The notes: generated by a model from the sequence alone, not told the origin. Shown: positions 17,959-26,938, counted from the stretch's first letter. The stretch is DNA of 64,000 nt from Bacillota bacterium (GCA_023386315.1 JAEWJZ010000008.1:124001-188000), one strand, 5' to 3'. A program made the numbers and translations.

Positions 17959-17999
17959 TTTTCTGATTAGCCAACCACCCTGTGGCGATTGCCCTTCTT
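17914..17999 (-). ncRNA. Putative antisense/antitoxin RNA of the toxin-like gene
   Basis: Predicted only from a facing promoter (18006-18033) and the shared terminator: an RNA of about 85 bases starting near 17999 and overlapping the 3' untranslated part of the toxin message. If it runs through the terminator it would also cover the coding region. Convergent toxin and antitoxin RNAs sharing one terminator are known from the Fst/par system. The exact ends are guesses. Confidence 0.4.
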
Positions 18000-18005
18000 T
18001 ATTAT

Positions 18006-18033
18006 ATTATACCTGCTGTTTAAAATATTACAA
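18006..18033 (-). promoter_or_regulatory. Promoter facing the toxin-like gene
   Basis: Minus-strand TTGTAA (18028-18033), 16 bp, perfect TATAAT (18006-18011), placed between the prfA stop and the toxin-like gene where no protein gene begins. It would drive the antisense RNA. Confidence 0.55.
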
Positions 18034-18081
18034 GTACAGGCATTTATTTTAGAATCTTTGCAGAAATTTCTGGTAATCCCC

Positions 18082-19155
18082 TTAATTTTCATTCAGTCTG
18101 GCAAGCTTTTCTGCCTGATCTGCCGCAATGAGAGAGTCCAGAAGTTCATAAATATCTCCATTCATGATGGAATCAATCTTATAAAGAGTCAGCTTGATCC
18201 GGTGATCTGTCACACGTCCCTGAGGGAAGTTATACGTTCTGATCTTCTCAGACCGGTCACCTGTACCGATCTGGCTTCTGCGCGCCTCCGACTCAGAATT
18301 CTGTCTCTTCTCCAGCTCAATATCATAAAGCTTGGAACGAAGCAGACGGAATGCCTTCTCTTTGTTCTGAAGCTGGGATTTTTCAGTCTGGCTGTAAATC
18401 ACAATACCCGTAGGCATATGAGTCAGACGAACAGCGGAATCCGTTGTGTTAACACACTGTCCGCCGTTACCGGAAGCACGCATTACATCGATTCTGACAT
18501 CCTTATCCTCAATTACTACATCCACATCTTCTGCTTCCGGCATAACTGCCACAGTAGCCGTTGACGTATGGATTCTGCCGCCACTCTCCGTCTCCGGTAC
18601 TCTCTGGACCCGGTGAACGCCGCTTTCGTATTTCATCTTGGAATAAGCGCCTTTTCCTGTAATCATGGCAACCACTTCCTTAAAACCGCCGATTCCGTTT
18701 TCATTGACGCTGATTAACTCTACTTTCCATCTCTGGGCTTCTGCATAATTGACATACATGCGATACAGCTCAGAAGCAAAAAGTGCAGCCTCATCACCAC
18801 CTGCTCCTGCACGGATTTCCAGCATGATATTCTTATCATCATTGGGATCCTTGGGCAAAAGAAGTACTTTGAGCCGCTGTTCCAGCTGTTCAATCTGCTT
18901 CTTGGCATCCGATAATTCTTCTTTTGCCATCTCCCGCATCTCTTCATCGCTCTCTTCCTCAAGAAGAGCCAGACTTTCTTCCACGGTCTGTTTTGCTTTC
19001 TTATACTGGGTATAAGCTTCCACAAGATCTGCCAAATCTGCCTGTTCTTTCATCAGCTTCCGAAACCGGTTCTGATCCTCTGCTACGGACGGGTTGTTAA
19101 GCTCCTGCATCAGCTCTTCATAATGAATTAATATATCATCTAATCGATCAAACAT
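18082..19155 (-). CDS. prfA: Peptide chain release factor 1
   Basis: Reads UAA/UAG stop codons and triggers peptide release. At 357 aa it has the usual layout: N-terminal helical domain, then the codon-recognition domain ([14 protein letters not shown], with the Pro-x-Thr type tripeptide of RF1), and the GGQ loop as [16 protein letters not shown] near 230. I start at ATG 19155 (MFDRLDDIL), which has TGGAGG just upstream; the reading from 19179 adds eight residues without support. Downstream of prmC, forming the classical Firmicutes block rpmE-DUF1385-prmC-prfA. PrmC methylates the GGQ glutamine of this protein. Confidence 0.96.
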   Translation of the reverse strand: MFDRLDDILIHYEELMQELNNPSVAEDQNRFRKLMKEQADLADLVEAYTQYKKAKQTVEESLALLEEESDEEMREMAKEELSDAKKQIEQLEQRLKVLLLPKDPNDDKNIMLEIRAGAGGDEAALFASELYRMYVNYAEAQRWKVELISVNENGIGGFKEVVAMITGKGAYSKMKYESGVHRVQRVPETESGGRIHTSTATVAVMPEAEDVDVVIEDKDVRIDVMRASGNGGQCVNTTDSAVRLTHMPTGIVIYSQTEKSQLQNKEKAFRLLRSKLYDIELEKRQNSESEARRSQIGTGDRSEKIRTYNFPQGRVTDHRIKLTLYKIDSIMNGDIYELLDSLIAADQAEKLARLNEN

Positions 19156-19194
19156 TGGTATCCTCCAAAATGTCACCAAAAGGGCTTCTGCCCA

Positions 19195-20064
19195 TTATTT
19201 TTCTAAAACTCCGCTCACTACGCGGTCCAGACCCGCCGCATCGCACCAGGAACGGATCTTTATAAAACCGGCTTGCTCAAGCAGTGTGCTCACTGCGTCT
19301 TTCTGGTCATAACCAATCTCCAGATAAACCGCACCGTCAGGATTCAGATATTTACGGCTTTCTGCTGCCAGTCTTCTGTAAAAATAAAGACCATCTTCTT
19401 TTCCATCCAGTGCCAGTACAGGCTCATGATCCCGTACCTCAGGCTGCAGATCTTTGATTACCTCAGTGGGAATATAGGGCGGATTGGACACAATCACATC
19501 GAACGTTTCACCTTCCTTAAAAGCATTAAATAAATCGCTTAACAGAAATGTAATTTTCTCTTTTCCTAAAATTGCTTCCCCATTCCTTTTCGCAACTTTT
19601 AAAGCTTCTTCGGAAATGTCCGCAGCTATAACCGATTCAAACCCGCCAAGCTTTGCGAGACTTACGGCAATACACCCGCTGCCGGTGCATAAATCCAGAA
19701 CCCTGGGATTCCTGTCCTTATAATCCTTTAAAATCTGTTCCACCAGTGTCTCTGTATCCTGCCTTGGAATCAGAACATGTTCATTGACAAAAAAATTCAG
19801 ACCCATAAATTCCCTGCTCCCGGTAATCTGCTGAAGGGGAATTCTCTCCGACCGCAGTCCAAGCATCCGGTAAAAATCACGTACAGATTCTCCGGATTCC
19901 TCTTTCGCACTCAGAACCCTGTTCCGTTCAATAAGAAAATGAGTCAGATCCGTATGGAATGCTTCAAGCAGCAGATATCTCGCATCAATTGCAGCTTCCT
20001 CTACCCCTGCTTTCATCAGTCTGTCTGTTCCTTCTTCCAATAACTGATTTAATGTTAAACTCAT
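19195..20064 (-). CDS. prmC: Release factor glutamine methyltransferase
   Basis: SAM-dependent N5-methylation of the GGQ glutamine in release factors 1 and 2. The 289-aa protein has the helical N-terminal domain (about 1-85), the SAM-binding motif VLDLCTGSGCIAVSLAK (about 120-136) and the catalytic VSNPPYIP (about 188) that holds the target glutamine amide. Its start codon overlaps the stop of the DUF1385 gene (ATGA), and prfA, its substrate, follows 39 bases later. Confidence 0.95.
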   Translation of the reverse strand: MSLTLNQLLEEGTDRLMKAGVEEAAIDARYLLLEAFHTDLTHFLIERNRVLSAKEESGESVRDFYRMLGLRSERIPLQQITGSREFMGLNFFVNEHVLIPRQDTETLVEQILKDYKDRNPRVLDLCTGSGCIAVSLAKLGGFESVIAADISEEALKVAKRNGEAILGKEKITFLLSDLFNAFKEGETFDVIVSNPPYIPTEVIKDLQPEVRDHEPVLALDGKEDGLYFYRRLAAESRKYLNPDGAVYLEIGYDQKDAVSTLLEQAGFIKIRSWCDAAGLDRVVSGVLEK

Positions 20065-21005
20065 GATTTGATCTCCGGAAAATTCTTACCAAGAAATTCT
20101 CTCCAGTTAAATACGGCTTCTACAGAGGCAATCCCTACTTCAATCATGGAATCATCTGGTTCACTGGTAGTCAGCCCCTGCATCCACATGCCAGGTCTGC
20201 TTAAAATATCCACCAGCTTTGAATCGCTCCGTCCTGCTAAACGCAGAAACTCATAGGATACCCCTGCAATCACCGGAATCAGAATAATACGGCTCAAAAT
20301 TCTCAAGGGAAGAGTCTTTACCTGAATCACCATAAAAAACAGAATGCTGATAATCATTACGATTAAAAGAAAACTGGTTCCGCATCGTTTATGTTCCTTG
20401 GAACTTTTTCTTACATTCTCCACATTCAGTTCCAGCCCGTGTTCCAGGCAGTTAATACATTTATGTTCGGCTCCATGGTACATGAAGGTACGTCTGATGT
20501 CCTCCATGCGGGAAACCAGTTTAATATAAGTGATAAAAATACCGATACGGATTACACCTTCCAATACAGCCATCACAGTCTGTGACTGAATGAAACGGTG
20601 AAATATATTAGCCAGAAACAAAGGAAGCACCATAAATATGCAGATCGCCATGATTACGGAAAATACCATCACCATGCTCATCAGAGCTTTTTCCATCTTT
20701 TCACCAAAGATCCGTTCCAGCAGTTTCTCAAATCCGGAGGGTTCTGAATCCTCCTCATCATCCTCAAAAAAACTGGCAGAAAAGGTGAGCGCCCTCATCC
20801 CCAGTATCATAGAGTCAGCAAAACTGAAAATACCTCTGAAAAATGGAAGAGAAAACAGCTTTACCTTTTCCCCCATGCTGACATACTCATCTTTTTTCAC
20901 TTCAATGGTTCCGTCCGGCTTGCGAACTGCTATGGCATACTCATCCCTGTTTTTCATCATAACGCCTTCAATCACGGCCTGACCGCCGATTCCTGAATAC
21001 TTCAT
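20061..21005 (-). CDS. DUF1385 membrane protein
   Basis: A 314-aa protein of the DUF1385 family, recognised by the N-terminal GGQAVIEGVMMKN signature (about 7-19) and several membrane segments (about 105-130, 145-165, and two near 210-245). HGAEHKCINCLEHG near 172 is the conserved His/Cys cluster that may bind a metal. Function is not established; the gene sits between rpmE and prmC in many Firmicutes, as here, and overlaps prmC by 4 bases. Sometimes annotated as metal-dependent enzyme without proof. Confidence 0.9.
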   Translation of the reverse strand: MKYSGIGGQAVIEGVMMKNRDEYAIAVRKPDGTIEVKKDEYVSMGEKVKLFSLPFFRGIFSFADSMILGMRALTFSASFFEDDEEDSEPSGFEKLLERIFGEKMEKALMSMVMVFSVIMAICIFMVLPLFLANIFHRFIQSQTVMAVLEGVIRIGIFITYIKLVSRMEDIRRTFMYHGAEHKCINCLEHGLELNVENVRKSSKEHKRCGTSFLLIVMIISILFFMVIQVKTLPLRILSRIILIPVIAGVSYEFLRLAGRSDSKLVDILSRPGMWMQGLTTSEPDDSMIEVGIASVEAVFNWREFLGKNFPEIKS

Positions 21006-21058
21006 ACGCCAACCACCTCTCTGTTAGAAAAATAGATGTAACAATATTCTAATCTCAA

Positions 21059-21099
21059 AAAAGGTTGAGCTAAAGTGTTTCCACTAAACTCAACCTTTT
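21059..21099 (-). terminator. Terminator of rpmE
   Basis: An 11-bp stem (21059-21069 with 21089-21099); on the minus strand it ends in a T-rich tract. It partly insulates rpmE from the DUF1385-prmC-prfA genes, which therefore may have their own promoter or be fed by read-through. Confidence 0.7.
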
Positions 21100-21112
21100 C
21101 TTTGCTCCAAAC

Positions 21113-21319
21113 TTATTCAGCCTTAACGCCATATTTACGATTGAATTTATCAATACGTCCACGAGCGGAAGCAGCTTTCTGCTGACCGGTGTAGAATGAA
21201 TGGCATTTAGAACAAACTTCTACGTGGATGTCTTCCTTTGTAGAACCAGTTACGAATTCATTACCGCAGTTGCAAACAACCTTTGCCTGGTAGTAATTTG
21301 GATGGATTCCCTCTTTCAT
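21113..21319 (-). CDS. rpmE: 50S ribosomal protein L31 (zinc-binding form)
   Basis: A 68-aa ribosomal protein. The zinc-binding cysteines of the C+ form are present (CNCGNEF near 17-23 and [10 protein letters not shown] near 36-45), so this is the zinc-replete version rather than the zinc-independent paralogue. I start at ATG 21319 ([11 protein letters not shown]), which has GAGGTGA 5 bases upstream; the three extra residues from 21328 would start at a GTG inside that ribosome site. Confidence 0.96.
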   Translation of the reverse strand: MKEGIHPNYYQAKVVCNCGNEFVTGSTKEDIHVEVCSKCHSFYTGQQKAASARGRIDKFNRKYGVKAE

Positions 21320-21451
21320 GATTTTCACCTCGCATACTCTGATTTCTATTAAATCGCGGTTCGTAAACCGACTTTGTCTAATAAACAGCTTGTATAGTAT
21401 AACATAGAAAAAAACTTAATGCAAGCATTTATTATATAAAAGATTACAGCC

Positions 21452-23125
21452 TTAGAAAAAGCGCATCTTCTTGGACATCTCCACAAATTCCCGGTTATTC
21501 TTGGTTTTTGAAAACAGATCCAGAATTTTTTCTACTGCATCTTCGGGTTTTAATGTATTGGTCGCCTTACGCACAATGTCAACAGCCTCTGCTTCTTCTC
21601 TGGTAAGGAGCAGATCGTCTCTTCTGGTTCCTGACTTTAAAATATCAATAGCCGGGAAGATTCTCTTCTCTGAAAGCTTCCGGTCAAGCACCAGCTCCAT
21701 GTTGCCCGTACCTTTAAATTCCTCATAAATAACATCGTCCATACGGCTTCCTGTATCAACAAGTGCTGTGGCAAGTACGGTAAGACTACCGCCTTCTCTC
21801 ATGTTTCTTGCTGCACCGAAAAAGCGCTTGGGCATATGGAGAGCTGCAGGATCAAGACCGCCGGAAAGAGTTCTTCCGCTTGGTGCAACCGTTAAGTTGT
21901 AGGCTCTTGCAAGGCGGGTTATACTGTCTAAGAGGATTACCACATCTCTTCCATGCTCTACAAGACGTTTGGCCCTCTCAATTACCATCTCCGATACCCG
22001 TTTGTGGCGGTCTGGAAGTTCGTCAAACGTGGAATAAAGAACCTCCACATTATTACCTACGATCGATTCCTTGATATCTGTAACCTCTTCCGGGCGCTCA
22101 TCAATGAGAAGTATCATCAGATGAATCTCAGGATGATTGAGTGTGATTGCTTTAGCCACCTGCTTTAATAAAGTAGTTTTACCTGCCTTGGGCGGTGATA
22201 CAATCATACCTCTCTGCCCTTTTCCAATGGGAGCTAATAAATCCACCACTCTCATGGCAGTTGTATTCTTTCCTCCGTCTGTCTCCATATGAAGACGCTT
22301 GTCAGGGAAAATAGGAGTCATATTTTCGAAGTTCGGGCGGCGCTCTGCCATGTTGGTGGGATATCCGTTAATCTTCTTCACATATAAGAGTGCTGCAAAC
22401 TTTTCTGCTGCAGTCTTTACTCTGCGGCTGCCATGAATAATGTCTCCGGTCTTCATGTTAAAGCGACGGATCTGGGATGGAGCTACATAGACGTCATTCT
22501 CACCGGGGAGATAATTTTCACAACGAATAAAACCAAATCCATCAGGCATGACTTCCAGTATCCCATGGGCATCAATTCCGCTGTCAAGCTCCTGAAGTTC
22601 AGGGCTTGGCTGAAAATCCACCCTGGGTTCTTCCGTACCATATTCCTGCCTTGATTCCGCCCTGACAGGGCTCTCCTGCTTTACCGGTGCTTCATTCCTG
22701 GTCATTCCTTCACTTCTTCCGGAATTATCATATCTGTTATTTCCCTCAGAAACTGCCCCCCCTGTCGGGCGGTATGTTCTCTGCTGTGTATCCTGACGGT
22801 AAGAACGGACAACCGTTTTCTTAATATTGTTCTGACCCGGTGTGTTCTGCTGCTCTACGGTGGACTGCACCTGGGGCTGGGGAGCTGGTACAGGCGGTCT
22901 GCCGGTTTCCTTCTCTGTCTGTTCGGTTACCGGCTCTCTGACCGGTTCCCTTTTTTCTGCCGATACACTCCCGCCCGCAACTGCGATATCAGAAGTCTCT
23001 CCTTCCTTTTCACAGAGTATATTTATAATATCGGGCTTTCTCATGGAACTGAAGCCCTTTATCCCCTGGGCCTTGGCAAGCTCCTTTAACTCCGCTAACG
23101 GCAATGTCTGTAATTTTTCACGCAT
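21452..23125 (-). CDS. rho: Transcription termination factor Rho, with long N-terminal insertion
   Basis: Hexameric RNA-dependent helicase that ends transcripts. The 557-aa protein is longer than the usual 420. Order: Rho_N helical domain (about 1-45), a low-complexity Gln/Glu/Pro/Arg/Asn-rich insertion (about 50-180), the cold-shock-like RNA-binding domain ([14 protein letters not shown], about 190-265) and the ATPase with Walker [13 protein letters not shown] and the Q-loop/R-loop region. Start taken at ATG 23125 with AAGGAG 6 bases upstream; the upstream 24 codons lack a ribosome site. Just upstream of rpmE as in most Firmicutes. Confidence 0.95.
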   Translation of the reverse strand: MREKLQTLPLAELKELAKAQGIKGFSSMRKPDIINILCEKEGETSDIAVAGGSVSAEKREPVREPVTEQTEKETGRPPVPAPQPQVQSTVEQQNTPGQNNIKKTVVRSYRQDTQQRTYRPTGGAVSEGNNRYDNSGRSEGMTRNEAPVKQESPVRAESRQEYGTEEPRVDFQPSPELQELDSGIDAHGILEVMPDGFGFIRCENYLPGENDVYVAPSQIRRFNMKTGDIIHGSRRVKTAAEKFAALLYVKKINGYPTNMAERRPNFENMTPIFPDKRLHMETDGGKNTTAMRVVDLLAPIGKGQRGMIVSPPKAGKTTLLKQVAKAITLNHPEIHLMILLIDERPEEVTDIKESIVGNNVEVLYSTFDELPDRHKRVSEMVIERAKRLVEHGRDVVILLDSITRLARAYNLTVAPSGRTLSGGLDPAALHMPKRFFGAARNMREGGSLTVLATALVDTGSRMDDVIYEEFKGTGNMELVLDRKLSEKRIFPAIDILKSGTRRDDLLLTREEAEAVDIVRKATNTLKPEDAVEKILDLFSKTKNNREFVEMSKKMRFF

Positions 23126-23288
23126 ATTAATCTCCTTCATGATCCTTATACCAGTTGTTTCGTAATCTTGGGAATGATTTACGATAGAATATCGCAAACA
23201 GACGACCGGAATGCACTTCCGGTCCTAATCATGTTGAATCAGGTCGTACGATATGCCTATTATATACCTTAATATATAAAAAGAAAAG

Positions 23289-24608
23289 TTATTTTTTCAG
23301 AAAGCTCAAGTGTTCCCTGATTTTTTTCTCATATCCGTTTTCCGTAGGCCGGTAAAATTCCGTGCCTTCCAGGCCATCCGGCAGATATTGCTGTTTCACA
23401 TAATGATTTTCATAATCGTGGGCATAGAGATATCCCTGCCCATGTCCAAGCTTTGAGGAACCTTTATAATGGGAATCCTGTAAATGAACCGGTATGGGCA
23501 TGGTTTTTTTATTTTTTACCGCATCCTGTGCTTCAAATACTGCGATACACGCCGCATTGCTTTTGGGGGCACATGCCACATAGGTAACTGCCTGGGATAA
23601 AATGATCTGGGCCTCCGGAAGTCCGATCCGCTCCACTGCCTGTGCCGCCGCTACTGCCACCACAAGCGCCTGTGGATCTGCATTCCCCACATCTTCTGAC
23701 GCACAGATCATGATTCTTCTGGCTATGAATTTAATGTCCTCCCCTGCATAAAGCATCCTTGCCAGATAATAAACTGCTGCATCGGGGTCCGAACCTCTCA
23801 TACTTTTAATAAATGCAGATATGGTATCGTAGTGGTTATCACCGTTTTTATCGTACCGGACTGCACGTTTCTGAATGCATTCCTGTGCCACTTCCATATC
23901 AATATGAATTTTCCCGTCATGAGGATCCCGTTCCGTTGTCATGACGCCAAGCTCCACCGCATTTAACGCTGCTCTTGCATCGCCGTTTGCCACATCTGCC
24001 AGAAAATCTTCTGCCTCCGGATCAATGACTGCGTCATAGGCGCCCATTCCCTTCTCTTTATCGTAAACTGCCCGTCTGATCAGTTCCTTAATGTCTTCTT
24101 TCTCCAGTGTCTTCAGTTCAAATACCCGGGAACGGGAAAGAAGGGCACCATTTACCTCAAAATATGGGTTTTCCGTGGTAGCGCCGATTAATATTAATGT
24201 TCCGTCTTCTACAAAAGGCAGAAGATAATCCTGCTGCCCCTTATTGAACCTGTGAATCTCATCTACAAAAAGAATGGTCTTCTTCCCGTACATCCCCAGA
24301 GAATCCTTAGCTTCTTTCACAATTTCTTCCATATCTTTTTTTCCGGCCACAGTTGCATTGAGCTGTTTGAAATCCGCACTGGTGGTATTGGCAATTACCC
24401 TGGCCAGAGTGGTTTTCCCCGTTCCCGGAGGTCCGTAGAATATCACAGATCCCAGTTTATCCGCTTTGATCGCGCGGTAAAGGAGCTTATCCTTTCCGAT
24501 AATATGCTGCTGGCCCACCACTTCTTCCAGGGTGGACGGACGAAGCCTGGAAGCAAGAGGGGATTCTTTTTCCATCGTGTTTTCCCTCATATAATCAAAT
24601 AAATCCAT
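23289..24608 (-). CDS. rarA: Replication-associated recombination protein A (MgsA/RarA AAA ATPase)
   Basis: A 439-aa AAA+ clamp-loader-like ATPase acting at stalled forks. Walker A FYGPPGTGKTTLAR lies near 55, Walker B FVDEIHRFNK near 115, sensor region GATTENPYFEVNGALLSR near 145, and the C-terminal tetramerisation domain carries the conserved DSHYKGSSKLGHGQGYLYAH at about 365-385. The start at ATG 24608 (MDLFDYM) has GGAGGAG 7 bases upstream; the alternative ATG at 24623 contains that site. Single gene between rho and a divergent glycosidase. Confidence 0.94.
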   Translation of the reverse strand: MDLFDYMRENTMEKESPLASRLRPSTLEEVVGQQHIIGKDKLLYRAIKADKLGSVIFYGPPGTGKTTLARVIANTTSADFKQLNATVAGKKDMEEIVKEAKDSLGMYGKKTILFVDEIHRFNKGQQDYLLPFVEDGTLILIGATTENPYFEVNGALLSRSRVFELKTLEKEDIKELIRRAVYDKEKGMGAYDAVIDPEAEDFLADVANGDARAALNAVELGVMTTERDPHDGKIHIDMEVAQECIQKRAVRYDKNGDNHYDTISAFIKSMRGSDPDAAVYYLARMLYAGEDIKFIARRIMICASEDVGNADPQALVVAVAAAQAVERIGLPEAQIILSQAVTYVACAPKSNAACIAVFEAQDAVKNKKTMPIPVHLQDSHYKGSSKLGHGQGYLYAHDYENHYVKQQYLPDGLEGTEFYRPTENGYEKKIREHLSFLKK

Positions 24609-24889
24609 TTTCTTCTCCTCCATACGTTATCCCGTATCCAGATAAACAGGGCTTATTCTGATCTCTTTTTCTTTATTATGGGCAGTGTCGGGTCATTTGT
24701 CAAGAACATTTGTTCTCTATGCATCTATATGTATTATCACCCGCTTTTTCTCTAAAATCTGCTGCGTAATCTATAATTGTTACTATTTATTTTATTTCTC
24801 AGATTTTATTGCATTAAATTTCATTTTAAACTGATACAAGACGTGTTATTCTCTGATTGTAGTAAAAAAATATTTTTATAGGAGGGTAT

Positions 24890-26008
24890 ATGAGTACAAA
24901 AAACATGAAAACAACGAGTATTATGTCAGAACAGGCAGGCCTTATGAATGAGACCGCCGCACAAAAAGCAGGCAGTCCTGCAGCCATCCGGAATATCTCT
25001 TCCACTGAACTGGTCAGGGAAATCCATATCGGATGGAATTTAGGAAATACCCTGGATGCAACAGGAGGTTTTGGCCTTTCTTCCGAAACCTCCTGGGGTA
25101 ATCCAAAAACAGATAAAGCCATGATTGATAAAATCAAAGCAGGTGGCTTTAATACCTTAAGAGTTCCAACTACCTGGGAAAAACACCTTGGACCTGCACC
25201 GGATTACACCATTGATCCTGCGTGGCTTAACAGGGTTGTGGAGGTTGTCGATTATGGCATCAATAACAAGATGTTCGTTATTTTGAACCTTCATCATGAG
25301 GAATGGCATTTTCCTTCTTTCGCAAATGAAGCTGCTGCCACCAGGATGCTTACAAAAGTATGGACCCAGATCGCGGAAAGATTTAAAAATTATGATGAGC
25401 ATCTGATCTTTGAAGGTCTGAATGAACCACGGCAAAAGGGTACGGCTGACGAGTGGAACGGCGGCAATAAAGAAGGCCAGGAGGTCGTGAACCGTTTCAA
25501 TGCTGCTTTTGTAAAGACCATTCGCAGCTTAAGCGGCAACAACCCTTTAAGACATTTAATGATACCGCCTTATGCTGCTACTTCTGCCACAAATGCCTGG
25601 GATAACTTTGTTATACCAAAGGATAATAAGATCATTGTCTCTATACACGCTTACACGCCTTATGACTTTGCCCTGAATACTTCCGGAACTTCGGAATGGC
25701 GTCTTGATAACGGAGCAGATACCGGGGCCATAACCTATCTGATAGACAGTATTGACCGATATTTCATTTCCAAAGGTTATCCGGTCATAATTGGTGAATT
25801 CGGTGCAATGAATAAGAACAATCTGAAACAGCGTACTGACTGGGCTAATTTCTATGTAAAATCAGCCAAAGCAAAAGGGATTCCCTGCATCTGGTGGGAT
25901 AATGGTGCCATAAGTGGTGATGGCGAGCTCTTTGGTCTGCTCGACAGAATAAATTATACCTTTTATTACCCCGATATTGTAAATGCAATGATGAACGGGA
26001 TCCGATAA
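24890..26008 (+). CDS. Glycoside hydrolase family 5 enzyme (endoglucanase-like), no signal peptide
   Basis: A 372-aa single-domain beta-glycanase. GH5 landmarks: IGWNLGNTLDATGG (about 43), RVPTTWEKH, LNLHHEEWHF, the acid/base Glu in EGLNEPRQKG (about 183) and the nucleophile Glu in IIGEFGAMN (about 308); IWWDNGA near 340 gives the platform Trp. It is closest to the GH5_4 endoglucanase/xyloglucanase type. Unusually, there is no signal peptide, binding module or dockerin: the first 40 residues are hydrophilic and an in-frame stop lies just upstream. It may act on imported oligosaccharides. AGGAGG is well placed. Confidence 0.88.
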   Translation: MSTKNMKTTSIMSEQAGLMNETAAQKAGSPAAIRNISSTELVREIHIGWNLGNTLDATGGFGLSSETSWGNPKTDKAMIDKIKAGGFNTLRVPTTWEKHLGPAPDYTIDPAWLNRVVEVVDYGINNKMFVILNLHHEEWHFPSFANEAAATRMLTKVWTQIAERFKNYDEHLIFEGLNEPRQKGTADEWNGGNKEGQEVVNRFNAAFVKTIRSLSGNNPLRHLMIPPYAATSATNAWDNFVIPKDNKIIVSIHAYTPYDFALNTSGTSEWRLDNGADTGAITYLIDSIDRYFISKGYPVIIGEFGAMNKNNLKQRTDWANFYVKSAKAKGIPCIWWDNGAISGDGELFGLLDRINYTFYYPDIVNAMMNGIR

Positions 26009-26023
26009 ATCAGTCTGATCAAA

Positions 26024-26074
26024 GAGGCTGTTGCTCCATAAGTTGATATATCACTTATGGAGCAGCAGCCCCTC
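26024..26074 (+). terminator. Terminator of GH5 gene
   Basis: A long stem of about 20 bp (26024-26043 with 26053-26074, small irregularity near its base) directly after the stop codon; convergent with the next gene and probably active both ways. Confidence 0.75.
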
Positions 26075-26093
26075 TGCGCCGAAAGCATTAAGG

Positions 26094-26453
26094 TTAAAGG
26101 AACCGGCCTGGAAAATAACCAGCCTTTTTTACAATATCTCTCATCTCTCCATCTGCTAATTTTTCTTTCATATGAATCACAATCTGCTTTTTTTCTAAAT
26201 CTGCGGCCGCATAAATCCCATTAAGACTGTTGAATGCATTCTCCACTTTTTTTCTGCAGTTGGCACAGGTCATTCCATCTACTTGAAGAGTCACGGTAAA
26301 CGGATAATGGGATTCATTGGTGTCTGCAGCTTTTACTTTCTTAACTTCTTCACTGCCGCTTCCACAGCAGCCCTGCTTTGTCCTTTTAATCGAACTTTTT
26401 AATCCAAAATAACAGATCACAATTAAAATCGTACAAATTACGGCTGTTGACAT
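26094..26453 (-). CDS. Membrane-anchored heavy-metal-associated (HMA) domain protein
   Basis: A 119-aa protein: N-terminal membrane helix (about 3-18), a CCGSGSEE cysteine pair on the cytosolic side (about 29), then an HMA ferredoxin-like domain (about 50-117) with the metal-binding loop DGMTCANCRKKVE. Such proteins bind Cu(I) or another soft metal and pass it on to P-type ATPases; the cysteine pair recalls the short FeoB-associated proteins of clostridia. No transporter is adjacent in this window, so the partner is unknown. AAAGGAGG precedes the ATG. Confidence 0.82.
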   Translation of the reverse strand: MSTAVICTILIVICYFGLKSSIKRTKQGCCGSGSEEVKKVKAADTNESHYPFTVTLQVDGMTCANCRKKVENAFNSLNGIYAAADLEKKQIVIHMKEKLADGEMRDIVKKAGYFPGRFL

Positions 26454-26580
26454 ATTAACTCCTCCTTTGTTATATAATGGACATTTCTGTTCTAAGAATA
26501 TTATATAACGAAAATGCCAATGTGGAAGAGCTTTTAATGATACTTTTTTTCAATTCCGGCAGCAAATCCTGAAACATTCA

Positions 26581-26796
26581 TTAATCAATTAATAATTCAT
26601 CTGCAGTAACAAACGTATAACCCTGTTTGGTTAATACATCAATCGCCTCCAGCGCAGCTTCTACAGATGTAGGGAATACATCGTGAAGAAGTATGATATC
26701 ACCAGGCTCCACATGTTTTACTATGTGGCGGACGATTTTTTTTGTATTCTGGGTCTTCCAGTCCAGTGTATCCACATTGCATAAAGCTGGAAAATA
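26581..26796 (-). pseudogene. Remnant of a polysaccharide deacetylase (NodB domain C-terminus)
   Basis: About 65 codons ending in a stop read VDTLDWKTQN, then GDIILLHDVFP and a GYTFVTADELL end, which is the C-terminal part of a NodB-type deacetylase (the LLHD strand and the final strand). The N-terminal two thirds, with the Asp-His-His metal site, are missing; an in-frame stop lies at 26797-26799. Nothing resembling the rest is seen upstream before the chemoreceptor gene, so this is a truncated relic. Confidence 0.7.
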
Positions 26797-26847
26797 CTAC
26801 TTCCTTTCCGTCACTCTTTAACAGCAGAACAGTAGAATTTGTTAAAT

Positions 26848-26884
26848 TTTTGTCGACATATTTTGTCGTATTTTGTCGACAAAA
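26848..26884. promoter_or_regulatory. Three TTTTGTCG repeats upstream of chemoreceptor
   Basis: TTTTGTCG occurs at 26848-26855, 26861-26868 and 26871-26878, the last inside a perfect TTTTGTCGACAAAA palindrome (26871-26884). They sit about 30-60 bp before the -35 of the chemoreceptor promoter. They resemble the Spo0A box (TTTGTCGAA) at most positions. Confidence 0.55.
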
Positions 26885-26909
26885 GTTTTTTGATTTTCAA
26901 ATAATTTCG

Positions 26910-26938
26910 TTTACATTTTTGTATAAATATAATAAAAT
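26910..26938 (+). promoter_or_regulatory. Promoter of first chemoreceptor gene
   Basis: TTTACA (26910-26915), 17 bp, TAAAAT (26933-26938), about 62 bases before the ATG at 27000. Confidence 0.6.

Larger units (their letters stand above)
17769..17993. repeat. Inverted repeat flanking the small toxin-like cassette
   Basis: Left arm 17769-17793 and right arm 17970-17993 are inverted copies: GGCAATCG, a 4-5 base spacer, AGGGTGGT, one base, GGC. Nineteen positions match in three blocks. A transcript spanning both arms could fold its 5' leader onto its 3' end; the arms could instead be termini of a small mobile cassette. Confidence 0.7.

Noticed and set aside
23204..23224. GACCGGAA hairpin between rho and rarA
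   Set aside because: An 8-bp perfect stem with loop TGCAC is real but has no T run on either side, so I do not call it a terminator or leader element.
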